Shown: in pieces, positions 16,790 through 25,230 of the stretch | How positions within the stretch are numbered: the first letter of the stretch is position 1 | Layout of the letters: each line of letters opens with the position of its first letter | The notes under the pieces: generated by a model | Told to the model about the DNA's origin: nothing | Seen by the model: only the letters and a program-made list of their open reading frames with translations | The model's database searches: none | Translations under genes and position numbers: made by a program | Assembly: GCA_016933025.1 (NCBI GenBank) | Contig: JAFGBT010000014.1 | Location: 1-64,000 of the forward strand | DNA length: 64,000 nucleotides | Direction: 5' to 3' | Source: Spirochaetota bacterium | GTDB taxonomy: Bacteria; Spirochaetota; UBA4802; UBA5550

Positions 16790-19345
16790 ATGGTCAATGC
16801 CAATTTATTGGAGCAGTACAAAGCAGAAACGCTGAATAGATGCAACAAAATGGTCGCTTTTGTATCGCTATTTGTTTTATTCGGCAATTTTTTCTACTGG
16901 ATATTGGATTATATGATGGATAGTTCGAGAATTATCCAATTCATTATCGTACGGTCACCTCTCAGTCTAATCATGCTTATTATATTTCTGATAGCAAAAA
17001 CTAAATTTGGCTATAAATATTCAATGTATCTGGCGGTAGCGATTGCGATTATTACCTCGTTTTCGATAACGATACTTATACATATGACCGGCGGTTCTTC
17101 GAGCCCCTATTATGCCGGTTTGTTGATCGTCCTCTTCGCTCTGTGCATCTGGTTGCCGATAACCTTTAAGCTCGGCGTTATCTCGGCTGTAACGATATTT
17201 TTAATGTATAATGTGCCGTTTCTCGCCGCTAACAGCGTAACGGATTGGTCAATCTTCATCAGCAATAACTATTTCATCATTTTTATTTTTTTCCTCTCGG
17301 TTACTTCTTTAAAGTTTTATAATGACATCAGGTTCAATGAATTTAAATCGAGGTATGAACTGCAGCAATCCAACAACGACCTGGAGATGCTCACCGATGA
17401 GCTCGCCGAGTCCAATGAAAAGCTCCTGATCCACGACCGGCTTAAGACCGAGTTCTTCACCAACGTGAGCCACGAGCTCAGAACGCCGCTCACCCTTATA
17501 CTGGCGCCCCTTCCGAACCTTATCGAGGAATGGCAAAAGATGCTCCCCGAGGTGGTGAAGGATACGCTGATAATGATGCAGGCCAACGGTCTGCGGCTCC
17601 TCAAACAGATCAACAATCTTCTGGATTTCGCCAAGCTGGAAGCGGGCGGGATGCGTCTCAATATACAGGAGGTGGACCTCATCGATTTCTGCAAAACGAT
17701 CATCGCCTCGGTGCAGCCGCTCGCGTCGAGTCAGGGACTCAAGCTCTACTTCCAGTACCAGATGGAGGACGAGATCCGGGTGCTGATCGACACCGGGCAG
17801 TTCGAGAAGGTGGTGATGAACCTCCTGCACAACGCCATCAAGTTCACGGGCGAGGGGGGGCGGATTACTCTGCTCCTTGACGATCGTGAGAATGATGTGG
17901 AGCTCACGGTAGAGGATACCGGCGTCGGCATTCCTATCGAAATGCTGGAGACGATTTTCGACCGCTTCGCGCAGGTGGACGGATCGTCAACGAGGAGCCA
18001 GGAGGGGACCGGTCTCGGCCTGTCGCTTGCCCGGGAGATTGTCGAGCTGCATGGAGGGTCAATACGCGCGGAGAGCGTGCAGGGGAAGGGGTCCCGGTTT
18101 ATCGTCCATATAAAGAAGGGCGGGGAGCATATCAGCGATGATATACGTGATCGCCGAAAGGCGACGCAGCCAGTGCAGTACAAGAAACGCGCCAGCGATG
18201 TCGAGGGCCTGAAGCTCAGCGATGTGGTGAGCAACTACCGTAACCTGCAGCTCATAGACCTCGAGCAGAAGATTGACCTGGACAACTACGACCACCGGAG
18301 CGGCTCCCATGACTTTACCATCCTGGTGGTAGACGACAATCCGGATATCCTCAGGCTGATGCATTTCCTCCTGAACGATGAATTCGACCTGCTCCTCTGC
18401 AGATCCGGAAAGGAAGGACTGGCGTTTCTCAGGGAGCATAACCCGGACCTGATTGTCTGTGACGTGATGATGCCCGAAATGGACGGATATACGTTTTGCC
18501 GGGAGGTCAAAAATGACCAGAATTACAAGCACATACCGATCATCCTGGTAACCGCCCGGGCCGGGTCGGAAATGCTTGTTCAGGGGATCGATTCGGGAGC
18601 CAATGACTATGTCGCGAAGCCGTTTGACGCGGCCGAACTCAAGGCGAGGATCCGCTCCCTCCTCAGGACGAGGAACGTTGAGGAGGCGCTTGCCCTGGCC
18701 AACTACAATCTGAAAATAAGAACGGATGACCTGGTCGACCGGCAGAGGTCGCTTCTCCACTCCACGGTCAAGTCCCTGGTCTCAACCATTGAGGCAAAGG
18801 ACAACTATACCAAGGACCATTCATTCCGCGTGAGCAGGTACTCTCTTGCCATAGCCAGGAAGATGGGTTTTGCCGAACATGAGCTCAACGATCTTGAGCT
18901 GGCAGCTCTGCTCCATGACGTCGGCAAGATAGCCGTGCCGGAAGAAATCCTTCATTATGAAGGGAAGCTGAGCGAGCAGGAATTCAGCTATATCAAGAAC
19001 CACCCTTTGCATGGCGCAATGATAATAAAGCCGATCACTGAATTCAAGAACGTCGCATCAATTGTTCTCGCCCATCATGAGCATTATAACGGGAAGGGAT
19101 ATCCTTATGCGCTCTACAAGGATGATATACCGATAGGTGCCCGTGTTATGGCCATTGCCGACGCCTACGATGCGATGACATCTGAGCGGCCCTATCGCTC
19201 GGCCCTTTCCCATAACTTCACTGTCAAGGAAATCGTTCGCTGTTCGGGCACGCAATTTGATCCGGGCATTGTCGATGTGTTCCTTGGAATCCATGAACTC
19301 CTGAGTGAAATCAGGAATAATTCCACCCAGGCACCTGAAAACTAG
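16790..19345 (+). CDS. Membrane hybrid histidine kinase - receiver - HD-GYP phosphodiesterase
   Basis: This 851-residue signalling protein has about six membrane spans (residues 20-175) with no large periplasmic domain, then a short coiled coil. The kinase core follows: H-box FFTNVSHELRTPL (His228), N-box NLLHNAIKF (Asn347), G-boxes DTGVG (376-380) and GTGLGLS. A receiver domain (about 508-625) has DD515-516, phosphoacceptor Asp558 in CDVMMPEMDG and Lys610. A C-terminal HD-GYP domain (about 655-845) has LLHDVGK (His709-Asp710) and HHEHYNGKGYP (762-772), the residues of active c-di-GMP phosphodiesterases. Signal input should pass by phosphorylation to c-di-GMP breakdown. It follows the radical SAM gene by 70 bp and opposes the PilZ protein functionally. 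The membrane part is AT-rich while the rest is GC-rich. Confidence 0.93.
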   Translation: MVNANLLEQYKAETLNRCNKMVAFVSLFVLFGNFFYWILDYMMDSSRIIQFIIVRSPLSLIMLIIFLIAKTKFGYKYSMYLAVAIAIITSFSITILIHMTGGSSSPYYAGLLIVLFALCIWLPITFKLGVISAVTIFLMYNVPFLAANSVTDWSIFISNNYFIIFIFFLSVTSLKFYNDIRFNEFKSRYELQQSNNDLEMLTDELAESNEKLLIHDRLKTEFFTNVSHELRTPLTLILAPLPNLIEEWQKMLPEVVKDTLIMMQANGLRLLKQINNLLDFAKLEAGGMRLNIQEVDLIDFCKTIIASVQPLASSQGLKLYFQYQMEDEIRVLIDTGQFEKVVMNLLHNAIKFTGEGGRITLLLDDRENDVELTVEDTGVGIPIEMLETIFDRFAQVDGSSTRSQEGTGLGLSLAREIVELHGGSIRAESVQGKGSRFIVHIKKGGEHISDDIRDRRKATQPVQYKKRASDVEGLKLSDVVSNYRNLQLIDLEQKIDLDNYDHRSGSHDFTILVVDDNPDILRLMHFLLNDEFDLLLCRSGKEGLAFLREHNPDLIVCDVMMPEMDGYTFCREVKNDQNYKHIPIILVTARAGSEMLVQGIDSGANDYVAKPFDAAELKARIRSLLRTRNVEEALALANYNLKIRTDDLVDRQRSLLHSTVKSLVSTIEAKDNYTKDHSFRVSRYSLAIARKMGFAEHELNDLELAALLHDVGKIAVPEEILHYEGKLSEQEFSYIKNHPLHGAMIIKPITEFKNVASIVLAHHEHYNGKGYPYALYKDDIPIGARVMAIADAYDAMTSERPYRSALSHNFTVKEIVRCSGTQFDPGIVDVFLGIHELLSEIRNNSTQAPEN

Positions 19346-19365
19346 CCATCGAACTGCCGCGGTGC

Positions 19366-19575
19366 TTACGTCCGATTTTTCTTTATTGTTGAGAGTTTAA
19401 ACGGCACGTAGAGCGGACAGAAACCGATCGCGCTCGTGATTATGAATATAACCGCTATTATTCCGAGTACCAGCGCGACTGAGCCAGAGATCTGGCCTGT
19501 TAAATACAGAACAGCAACCACGACTGCCAGTAGTATCCTGATTATTCTGTCAGCAGTCCCCATGTTTTTTTTCAT
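19366..19575 (-). CDS. DUF2892-type small membrane protein
   Basis: This 69-residue protein has two hydrophobic helices in the pattern MGTADRIIRILLA...ITSAIGFCPLYVPFKLST, which matches the DUF2892 family (also found as the membrane tail of YgaP rhodaneses). The Cys-Pro in GFCPLY is typical. The function of stand-alone members is not established. It converges with the kinase gene, with only 20 bp between the stops. Confidence 0.82.
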   Translation of the reverse strand: MKKNMGTADRIIRILLAVVVAVLYLTGQISGSVALVLGIIAVIFIITSAIGFCPLYVPFKLSTIKKNRT

Positions 19576-19766
19576 AATGACACCTCAACATTATAGTAAT
19601 TTATAATATAGTAAAATATCATGATTTTCTTGCGCGGTCAACTTTTCTATCGGACGATCGATTTTTTTTTCATACTGTTATAGTACAGTTTTAGCGTGCT
19701 GAGGCAATTTGCCTGTACATCCCTTTTTTTATTGATTATTTAATCGATATTAGTAGTATCCGGACC

Positions 19767-21080
19767 ATGAATGATAATTCAGAACAGCAGAAAGTATTAA
19801 CGGTTTCCGAGATTACCAAAAGCATAAAGCGCACCCTTGAAGGAAGGGCGGATTTCAACGCCATATGGGTAAAGGGCGAGATATTCAACCTCACCCTTCA
19901 TTCATCCGGGCATATCTATTTCAGCCTCAGGGATGATGACGCCGTGATCGCCGCGGTCTTTTTCAGAAGCGCCAATCGAAACCTTGATTTTAAGCTGAAA
20001 GAAGGAATCAGCGTCCTCGTTCTCGGCAATATAACGGTATACGAGAAGAGGGGCAGCTACCAGATAAACGTGTCGATGATGAAGCCCGAGGGGGTCGGCG
20101 ATCTCCAGAAGCGGATTGAACTGCTGAAACTCAAGCTGGTGAAAGAGGGGCTCTTTGATCCGGCGAAGAAAAGGCCGATTCCATTTCTGCCGCGCCGGCT
20201 GGGCGTGGCGACCTCGCCGACTGGAGCCGCGGTCAGGGACATTATCAAGGTCGCGCTGAGGCGGTACCCGAACATGGAAATAGTGATCGCGCCTGCGATT
20301 GTCCAGGGGGCCGATGCTCCGGTTTCGATCGCGCGTGCCATAGAGGAGCTGAACAGGCCGGAATATGGCGTGGACTGCATCATCGCGGGGCGGGGGGGCG
20401 GTTCTTTCGAAGACCTGATGCCATTCAACGAGGAGATTGTTGTCCGCGCCTTTTTCGATTCCCGCGTCCCGATCATTTCCGCGGTGGGGCATCAGATCGA
20501 CCATCCCCTCTGCGACGACGCGGCGGACCTTGCCGCGCCAACGCCGTCCGCTGCGGCCGAACTTGCAGTCCCGGAGAAAAAGGAGCTCAAAGAGGAGCTT
20601 GAGTATTACCGTCTGCGGATTAACACCGCAATGGCGTCGATCATGGAAAGGCTGGACACGAGGATCGCAAACGTCACGAGGCTCCGAATATTCAGGGATC
20701 CATACGAGATCGTGAACCGCGCCGAGCAGCTACTCGCCGACATGTCCGCGAGGATTCTCATGTGCCTCAGGGAAAAGGTCGCCGAGAATAGAAGACGGCT
20801 CCTGATTATTCCTGACATACGATTGCTCATCAAGAATCGCCTTGACAACAAGCTGCATTCGTTCGTGATGGCCCTCAAGGCCCTGGAGCAGCTCTCTCCC
20901 CTTGGCGTGCTCCAAAGGGGGTATGCTGTCCCGCTGGATGAGACAGGCGCCGTGGTCAGATCGGTACGGGACGTTGATGTGGGAGAGTTTTTAAAGGTGC
21001 TTATGCAGGACGGATCGCTGGAGTGCAGCGTCGATAGAATCAAACCCGGAGGATATCATGGAAAAGAAAAAAGGGGGTAA
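19767..21080 (+). CDS. xseA: Exodeoxyribonuclease VII large subunit
   Basis: This 437-residue subunit of the exonuclease degrades single-stranded DNA to oligonucleotides. The N-terminal OB-fold (about 1-105) includes FNAIWVKGEI and HIYFSLRDDDA. The catalytic region has GRGGGSFEDLMPFNEE (about 210-225) and SAVGHQIDHPLCDDAADLAAPTPSAAAE, the family signatures. A long helical region follows, and the C-terminal LQRGYAV is conserved. Length is normal. The stop lies inside xseB (23-bp overlap), so the two are co-translated. Confidence 0.96.
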   Translation: MNDNSEQQKVLTVSEITKSIKRTLEGRADFNAIWVKGEIFNLTLHSSGHIYFSLRDDDAVIAAVFFRSANRNLDFKLKEGISVLVLGNITVYEKRGSYQINVSMMKPEGVGDLQKRIELLKLKLVKEGLFDPAKKRPIPFLPRRLGVATSPTGAAVRDIIKVALRRYPNMEIVIAPAIVQGADAPVSIARAIEELNRPEYGVDCIIAGRGGGSFEDLMPFNEEIVVRAFFDSRVPIISAVGHQIDHPLCDDAADLAAPTPSAAAELAVPEKKELKEELEYYRLRINTAMASIMERLDTRIANVTRLRIFRDPYEIVNRAEQLLADMSARILMCLREKVAENRRRLLIIPDIRLLIKNRLDNKLHSFVMALKALEQLSPLGVLQRGYAVPLDETGAVVRSVRDVDVGEFLKVLMQDGSLECSVDRIKPGGYHGKEKRG

Positions 21081-21372
21081 AGGCGGGCCCGAGAAACCGG
21101 TAAAGATCGGTTTCGAAAAGGCCCTGAAAGAGCTGGAGGAAATCGCAACGAGGCTAGAGGAAGGAGACATAAGCCTTGACGAGTCAATACGGCAATTCGA
21201 GAAGGGGGTGCAGCTGGCAAGATTCTGCCGAGAAAGGCTCGACGAGGCGGAGAGGAAGATCGAAATTCTTCAGAAAGGAGAGGGCGGCAGAGTTAAACGG
21301 AAAAAGGTGGACGTTGAAGAGGATACGGGGGAAATTACAAATGAGGATGATTTGCAGGGATCTCTGCTCTGA
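21058..21372 (+). CDS. xseB: Exodeoxyribonuclease VII small subunit
   Basis: This 104-residue helical protein has the XseB pattern FEKALKELEEIATRLEEGDISLDESIRQFEKG and then a Cys-Arg-x-x-L-x-x-A-E-x-K-I helix. It binds the large subunit encoded just upstream; the ATG overlaps the end of xseA. It is longer than many XseB proteins (about 70-80 residues) because of a basic N-terminal extension (KKKGGKGG) and an acidic C-terminal tail. Confidence 0.94.
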   Translation: MEKKKGGKGGPEKPVKIGFEKALKELEEIATRLEEGDISLDESIRQFEKGVQLARFCRERLDEAERKIEILQKGEGGRVKRKKVDVEEDTGEITNEDDLQGSLL

Positions 21373-21716
21373 ATTAATATTATTTTTTCAAAGGCTGTAT
21401 CATACCATTATATTTGCACGGATTTTATCGATTGCCCGCAGCAAATGCCGATCGGTATGTTCCACGGCTGCCAATGAAGGAACTATCATCTGCTCGAAGA
21501 TAAACTCACCGGAATCGGTTCTGATGGAAGAAGTAATTATGCATAAATTTTAATCCTCGAGCTATCTCAGGAGGATCAATAATTGGGTATGTATTTAAGA
21601 ATTTTAACATATAATTAATTATTTTGTTGACAAATACTCTGTTTCTTACTATTTTGAATTAAATAGAAGGCTTTTTTATAGTTATGAAGCATGTCGATCA
21701 TTGTTTGTAATGCGAG
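21373..21716. other. Intergenic region between xseB and the DsrE-like gene
   Basis: This is a 344-bp AT-rich gap. The only clear element is a promoter candidate at 21627-21655. A short purine-rich GGAGGATCAATAATTG near 21569 could be a ribosome binding site before a TTG, but no frame of useful length follows. No RNA gene was recognised. Confidence 0.5.
21627..21655 (+). promoter_or_regulatory. Candidate sigma-70 promoter of the DsrE/TusA/DsrMK-like genes
   Basis: A perfect -35 TTGACA (21627-21632) is followed after 17 bp by TATTTT (21650-21655). It lies 61 bp upstream of the ATG of the first gene of the sulfur module, in an AT-rich stretch. Confidence 0.5.
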
Positions 21717-22262
21717 GTGACTATGGATGTACATCAGGCAATTGAATCATTAAAAAACGAAATGGGCCGTATGCGTGATGAAAGAAAGAACAAGCTTTCC
21801 ATGGTTGTGTTCAGCGGAGACCTTGACAAGCTTCTTGCCGCATTCATCATTGCGACTGGAGCGGCTGCCATGGGACTCGAAGTCGTTCAGTTTTTTACCT
21901 TCTGGGCCACACCCGCGCTTCGGGATAAAAAGAAAAAAGGCAGGGGAAAAAATCTATTCGGTAAGATGTTCGGATTCATGCTCCCGAAGGGGGCAGGAAA
22001 GGTCAAGCTTTCCAAAATGCATATGGGCGGCATGGGAACCGCCATGATAAAACATCTGATGAAAAAGAAAAAAGTCGCTTCCCTTCAGGAGCTTATCAAC
22101 CTGTCCGCTGAAATGGGGGTCAGGATTTACATATGCGAGATGTCCATGGACCTGATGGGATTCAAACAGGAGGAGATGATCGATTATCCGGGCCGGGAAT
22201 TCGTCGGCGTGGCCAAGTTCCTCGAGGAAGCCGGCGACAGCAAGATTCAGCTTTTTATATAA
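21717..22262 (+). CDS. DsrE/DsrF-like protein (DrsE_2 type)
   Basis: This 181-residue protein resembles the peroxiredoxin-like DsrE family: LSMVVFSGDLDKLLAAFIIATGAAAMGLEV near the N-terminus, then TFWATPALR, a basic segment with FGFMLPKG and KLSKMHMGGMG, and VRIYICEMSMDLMGF with one Cys. In related proteins the Cys in this last region carries sulfur as a persulfide. It opens a four-gene set with TusA, a DsrM-like cytochrome and a DsrK-like Fe-S protein, which supports a role in sulfur transfer. It is probably cytoplasmic and membrane-associated through its partners. Confidence 0.82.
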   Translation: MTMDVHQAIESLKNEMGRMRDERKNKLSMVVFSGDLDKLLAAFIIATGAAAMGLEVVQFFTFWATPALRDKKKKGRGKNLFGKMFGFMLPKGAGKVKLSKMHMGGMGTAMIKHLMKKKKVASLQELINLSAEMGVRIYICEMSMDLMGFKQEEMIDYPGREFVGVAKFLEEAGDSKIQLFI

Positions 22263-22368
22263 CGCGGTCGCTACCCGAAAATCATTGCTGATGCGGCAGG
22301 TGGCAAAATTATTATTAATTACTTGCAAAAATATCTGATGTGCGGTAAATAAAAAAAAGGAGATTAAT

Positions 22369-22611
22369 ATGAGTGATGCAATAAAACCCGACATTACCAT
22401 GGATCTGAAGGGCATGGCGTGCCCCATGCCGGTGGTTAAAGTGAGCCAACAGATCAAGAAGATGCAAATAGGCCAGGTTCTCGCCGCCGAAACAACAGAC
22501 CCGGGGGCTTATGCCGATTTCCCGGCCTGGGCAAAAAGCACCGGTAACGAGATCATAAGTACGGATAAAAAAGAGAACGTTACCACATTTTATATCAAAA
22601 AAATAAAATAA
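22369..22611 (+). CDS. TusA-family sulfur carrier protein
   Basis: This 80-residue protein has the family signature DLKGMACPMPVVK, with the sulfur-carrying Cys18 in CPMP. The later TDPGAYADFPAWAKSTGNEI matches the TusA fold. AAGGAG precedes the ATG at good spacing. TusA proteins hand sulfane sulfur between partners. Here the neighbouring DsrE-like protein and DsrMK-like membrane redox pair make dissimilatory or storage sulfur metabolism more likely than tRNA thiolation, though the substrate is unknown. Confidence 0.92.
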   Translation: MSDAIKPDITMDLKGMACPMPVVKVSQQIKKMQIGQVLAAETTDPGAYADFPAWAKSTGNEIISTDKKENVTTFYIKKIK

Positions 22612-22682
22612 ATGCCTGCTTGAATCAGGAAATCGTGATATTCTGTTCCTTTCATAATATTATTCTATTCAAGGATTGAACT

Positions 22683-23405
22683 ATGTGGAGCAAGGTATTT
22701 TATTTTACCATGGTGCCCATGGTGTATGCCGCCGTTGCAATATTCATCGGCGGCCTTATATTTAAATTAGCGGTGGTGCTGTTTTCAAAAAGATTCAAGG
22801 GATCGCTGGCGACGTATCCCAAACGCCTGCCGAGGCCAGTGGGCGTCGCAGTTGAGGCCCTTGCGGTACCTTCCGCTTTTAAAAAAGACAAGGTCTTCTG
22901 GCTTTTTATTCTCGCCTTTCATATATCATTTTTTCTTCTCTTCATCGGCCACCTTGAGCTGATACGGGAATTCAAGTGGATCCAGCTTATTCCGCATGAA
23001 GTATTTCTGGGAGCGGGAGCTGTCGGCATTGTCCTCATTATATCGGTCCTCTATTTCCTCTTCCGGAGGTTCAGGTCCCCCTGGCGGGAAATTTCTGTAC
23101 CGGAGGATTTTTTCATTCTGATTCTTCTCTTCCTGACAATGTTCCTCGGGAGCCATCTTCACCTATCGGCACGGTTCTACGCCGGTGGAGGCGCGTTCGA
23201 CATACCGATAGAAGCGTACCGTGAATACCTTTCGAGCCTGCTCGCCCTGAAGCCGGTGGTACCTGATGGAATCGCCTATTCGCCCCACTATGTGCTGGTC
23301 GCGTTGCATATATTTCTCGCGAACCTGGTACTGATCTTGATCCCCTTTTCCAAGGTCGTTCACATGGTGTTCGCATTCCTGTCACTGGATTTAAAGAGGA
23401 AATAA
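22683..23405 (+). CDS. DsrM/NarI-like membrane cytochrome b subunit
   Basis: This 240-residue integral membrane protein has about five spans (near 13-35, 72-92, 108-128, 140-162 and 203-232). Histidines within or next to spans (His80, His90, His158, His160, His209, His227) are candidate heme b ligands, as in the NarI/DsrM family. It probably passes electrons between the quinone pool and the Fe-S protein encoded 3 bp downstream. The tight spacing suggests a two-subunit complex. Family-level call; individual heme ligands are inferred. Confidence 0.82.
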   Translation: MWSKVFYFTMVPMVYAAVAIFIGGLIFKLAVVLFSKRFKGSLATYPKRLPRPVGVAVEALAVPSAFKKDKVFWLFILAFHISFFLLFIGHLELIREFKWIQLIPHEVFLGAGAVGIVLIISVLYFLFRRFRSPWREISVPEDFFILILLFLTMFLGSHLHLSARFYAGGGAFDIPIEAYREYLSSLLALKPVVPDGIAYSPHYVLVALHIFLANLVLILIPFSKVVHMVFAFLSLDLKRK

Positions 23406-23408
23406 GAA

Positions 23409-24668
23409 ATGGAAAAAGAAAAAATACAGGAACTCAAAAGCATACTGAAATCAAGGCTGAACAGGCCCCTGCGCTATTACACGGATACCTGCACGCGCTG
23501 CGGGATATGCTATGACTCCTGTCATGCCTTTTACGGAATACCAAAAAAGGAATATTCGCCGGTTGGTCGCGCCGAAGTCGTGCGAAAGCTATTAAAGAAA
23601 TACACCAGGCCGTCCGGATTTCTTTTCCCCTATTGGGGCGATGCGATGAAGTTAGGGGACGCGGTGCTTGACCAGGTATTCGAGGCGGCATGGTCGTGCA
23701 CGGGATGCCGGCGGTGCATGGTTAACTGCCCTTTCGGCATTGATACCGGCCAGATAATGGGCGTGGCAAAGCACCTCCTCATAGAGAATGGGACTGCACC
23801 GGAGGAGTTGATCATGCTGGCCGACGCGGCAGTTGAAAAAGGAAAAAGCATCGACCAGTTCAAAGAAGGATACAAACAGGTGATTCATGACCTGGAAAAG
23901 GAGGTGCAGAAAAAGCTCAATCTTCCCTCCCCGGACGGACTGATACCGATGGAAAAGCAGGGGGCCGATATCCTGTACGTCGGGCTTGCCGGTGCACATT
24001 CGATCGTAAACCCCGCCATTATATTTAATGCAGCGAAGGCGAACTGGACCCTCAGCTTTTTTGAGGCCGTGAATTTCGGTTTCTTTGCCGGAGACCCGGA
24101 CAAGACGAACTTTATCGCGCAGCGCATAATAAAGGAGGCAATGGCGCTGAACGTCAAGGAAGTGGTGATCGTCGAATGCGGCACTGCATTCAGGATTCTG
24201 CGAGCCCTCATGGGGAAGCTGCCCTTCAGGGTTTCGAGCATCGTGGAGGTCATCCACCGGTACGTCGAGGAAGGAAAGGTCAAGTTGAATAAGAATTCGG
24301 TGTCCGAGCCGGTGACATACCATGATCCGTGCCAGCTCGGGAGGAACGGGGGAGTTTTTGAAGAACCCAGGGCGGTAATACGGAAGATCGTATCCGATTA
24401 CCGGGAAATGTCTCCAACCAGGGAACAGAACTGGTGCTGCGGCGGCGGCGGAGGCCTGGTCGCCCTGGACAATGAGGACTTCAGGATCAAGACCGGGAAG
24501 GCCAAGAAGGACCAGATCGTTGCGACCGGCGCGAAAATCGTTGTCACAGCGTGCGAGAATTGCGTTTCCCAGCTGAAGACCATCAAAGGCGGCTACGGCC
24601 TGGACATCGAGGTCAAGTATCTGAGCGAGCTGGTTTGCGAAAACCTCGCGATTCAAAGCAGTGAATAA
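23409..24668 (+). CDS. DsrK/HdrD-like Fe-S protein with two 4Fe-4S motifs and CCG domains
   Basis: This 419-residue Fe-S protein has a ferredoxin region with CTRCGICYDSC (C28, C31, C34, C38) and CTGCRRCMVNC (C97, C100, C103, C107). The C-terminal half has CCG-type motifs: YHDPCQLGR, then NWCCGGGGGL and CENC. CCG motifs in HdrB/HdrD and DsrK hold a catalytic [4Fe-4S] centre for disulfide or persulfide chemistry. With the DsrM-like subunit just upstream it should form a membrane-bound heterodisulfide-reductase-like complex. No dsrAB sulfite reductase is present in the window, so the partner or substrate is unknown. Confidence 0.87.
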   Translation: MEKEKIQELKSILKSRLNRPLRYYTDTCTRCGICYDSCHAFYGIPKKEYSPVGRAEVVRKLLKKYTRPSGFLFPYWGDAMKLGDAVLDQVFEAAWSCTGCRRCMVNCPFGIDTGQIMGVAKHLLIENGTAPEELIMLADAAVEKGKSIDQFKEGYKQVIHDLEKEVQKKLNLPSPDGLIPMEKQGADILYVGLAGAHSIVNPAIIFNAAKANWTLSFFEAVNFGFFAGDPDKTNFIAQRIIKEAMALNVKEVVIVECGTAFRILRALMGKLPFRVSSIVEVIHRYVEEGKVKLNKNSVSEPVTYHDPCQLGRNGGVFEEPRAVIRKIVSDYREMSPTREQNWCCGGGGGLVALDNEDFRIKTGKAKKDQIVATGAKIVVTACENCVSQLKTIKGGYGLDIEVKYLSELVCENLAIQSSE

Positions 24669-25230
24669 TTTCTGTTATTTCTAAAATATACCGGGTATCA
24701 ATGGGAATGTCCCAGTGAAAAAAAAGGCCCGATGTTATACTGACACTTGCTTTATACTTCCAGAATTTCGCTAAATATAAAAACCCGAAGTATCAACAGC
24801 AGTGCGATTATTTTAAGAGACACGGCGCCGGAAAGGCCGGGTACTCTGTTGAGTGGAATGTGGATACCGACATGCCGTTAAAAGAATTATACTGAGATCC
24901 TGAAATATCATTCCAGTATACACTATTCAGGCGAAATAATAAGAAATGAAATTATGAAAGAGCTGCATAAATAATTGTAACACTAATAAATATGACTAAG
25001 GCGGCCACCAGGAACACATAGGAGCTAATTCACGGTATTTTTAAGAAAAAGATGTGATGCAAATACAATTTCCATTGTTTTTGAGAGGAATTGTACTCAC
25101 ATCATTGAGTATTAATAATATATGTAACACCGTCCTGCTCCTCAGGGTGTTATGTCGCAAATTGACATGCAGAGTGAGTTAGAATGTGGAACGGGATACA
25201 TGAATACATGCGATACAGAGGTAGATTGGT
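24669..25230. other. AT-rich intergenic region with a possible gene remnant
   Basis: This is a 562-bp gap between the DsrK-like and acyl-CoA synthetase genes. An open frame without a start codon runs from 24719 to TGA 24893-24895. It reads protein-like (ALYFQNFAKY, QQQCDYFKRHGAGKAGY, PLKELY) and could be the tail of a lost gene, but chance is possible. The rest shows no gene, tRNA or strong terminator. The promoter of the synthetase should lie in its right part. Confidence 0.4.

Noticed and set aside
23652-24656. 334-residue minus-strand ORF opposite the DsrK-like gene
   Set aside because: The plus-strand gene has two ferredoxin motifs and CCG motifs; the antisense frame has no family pattern.
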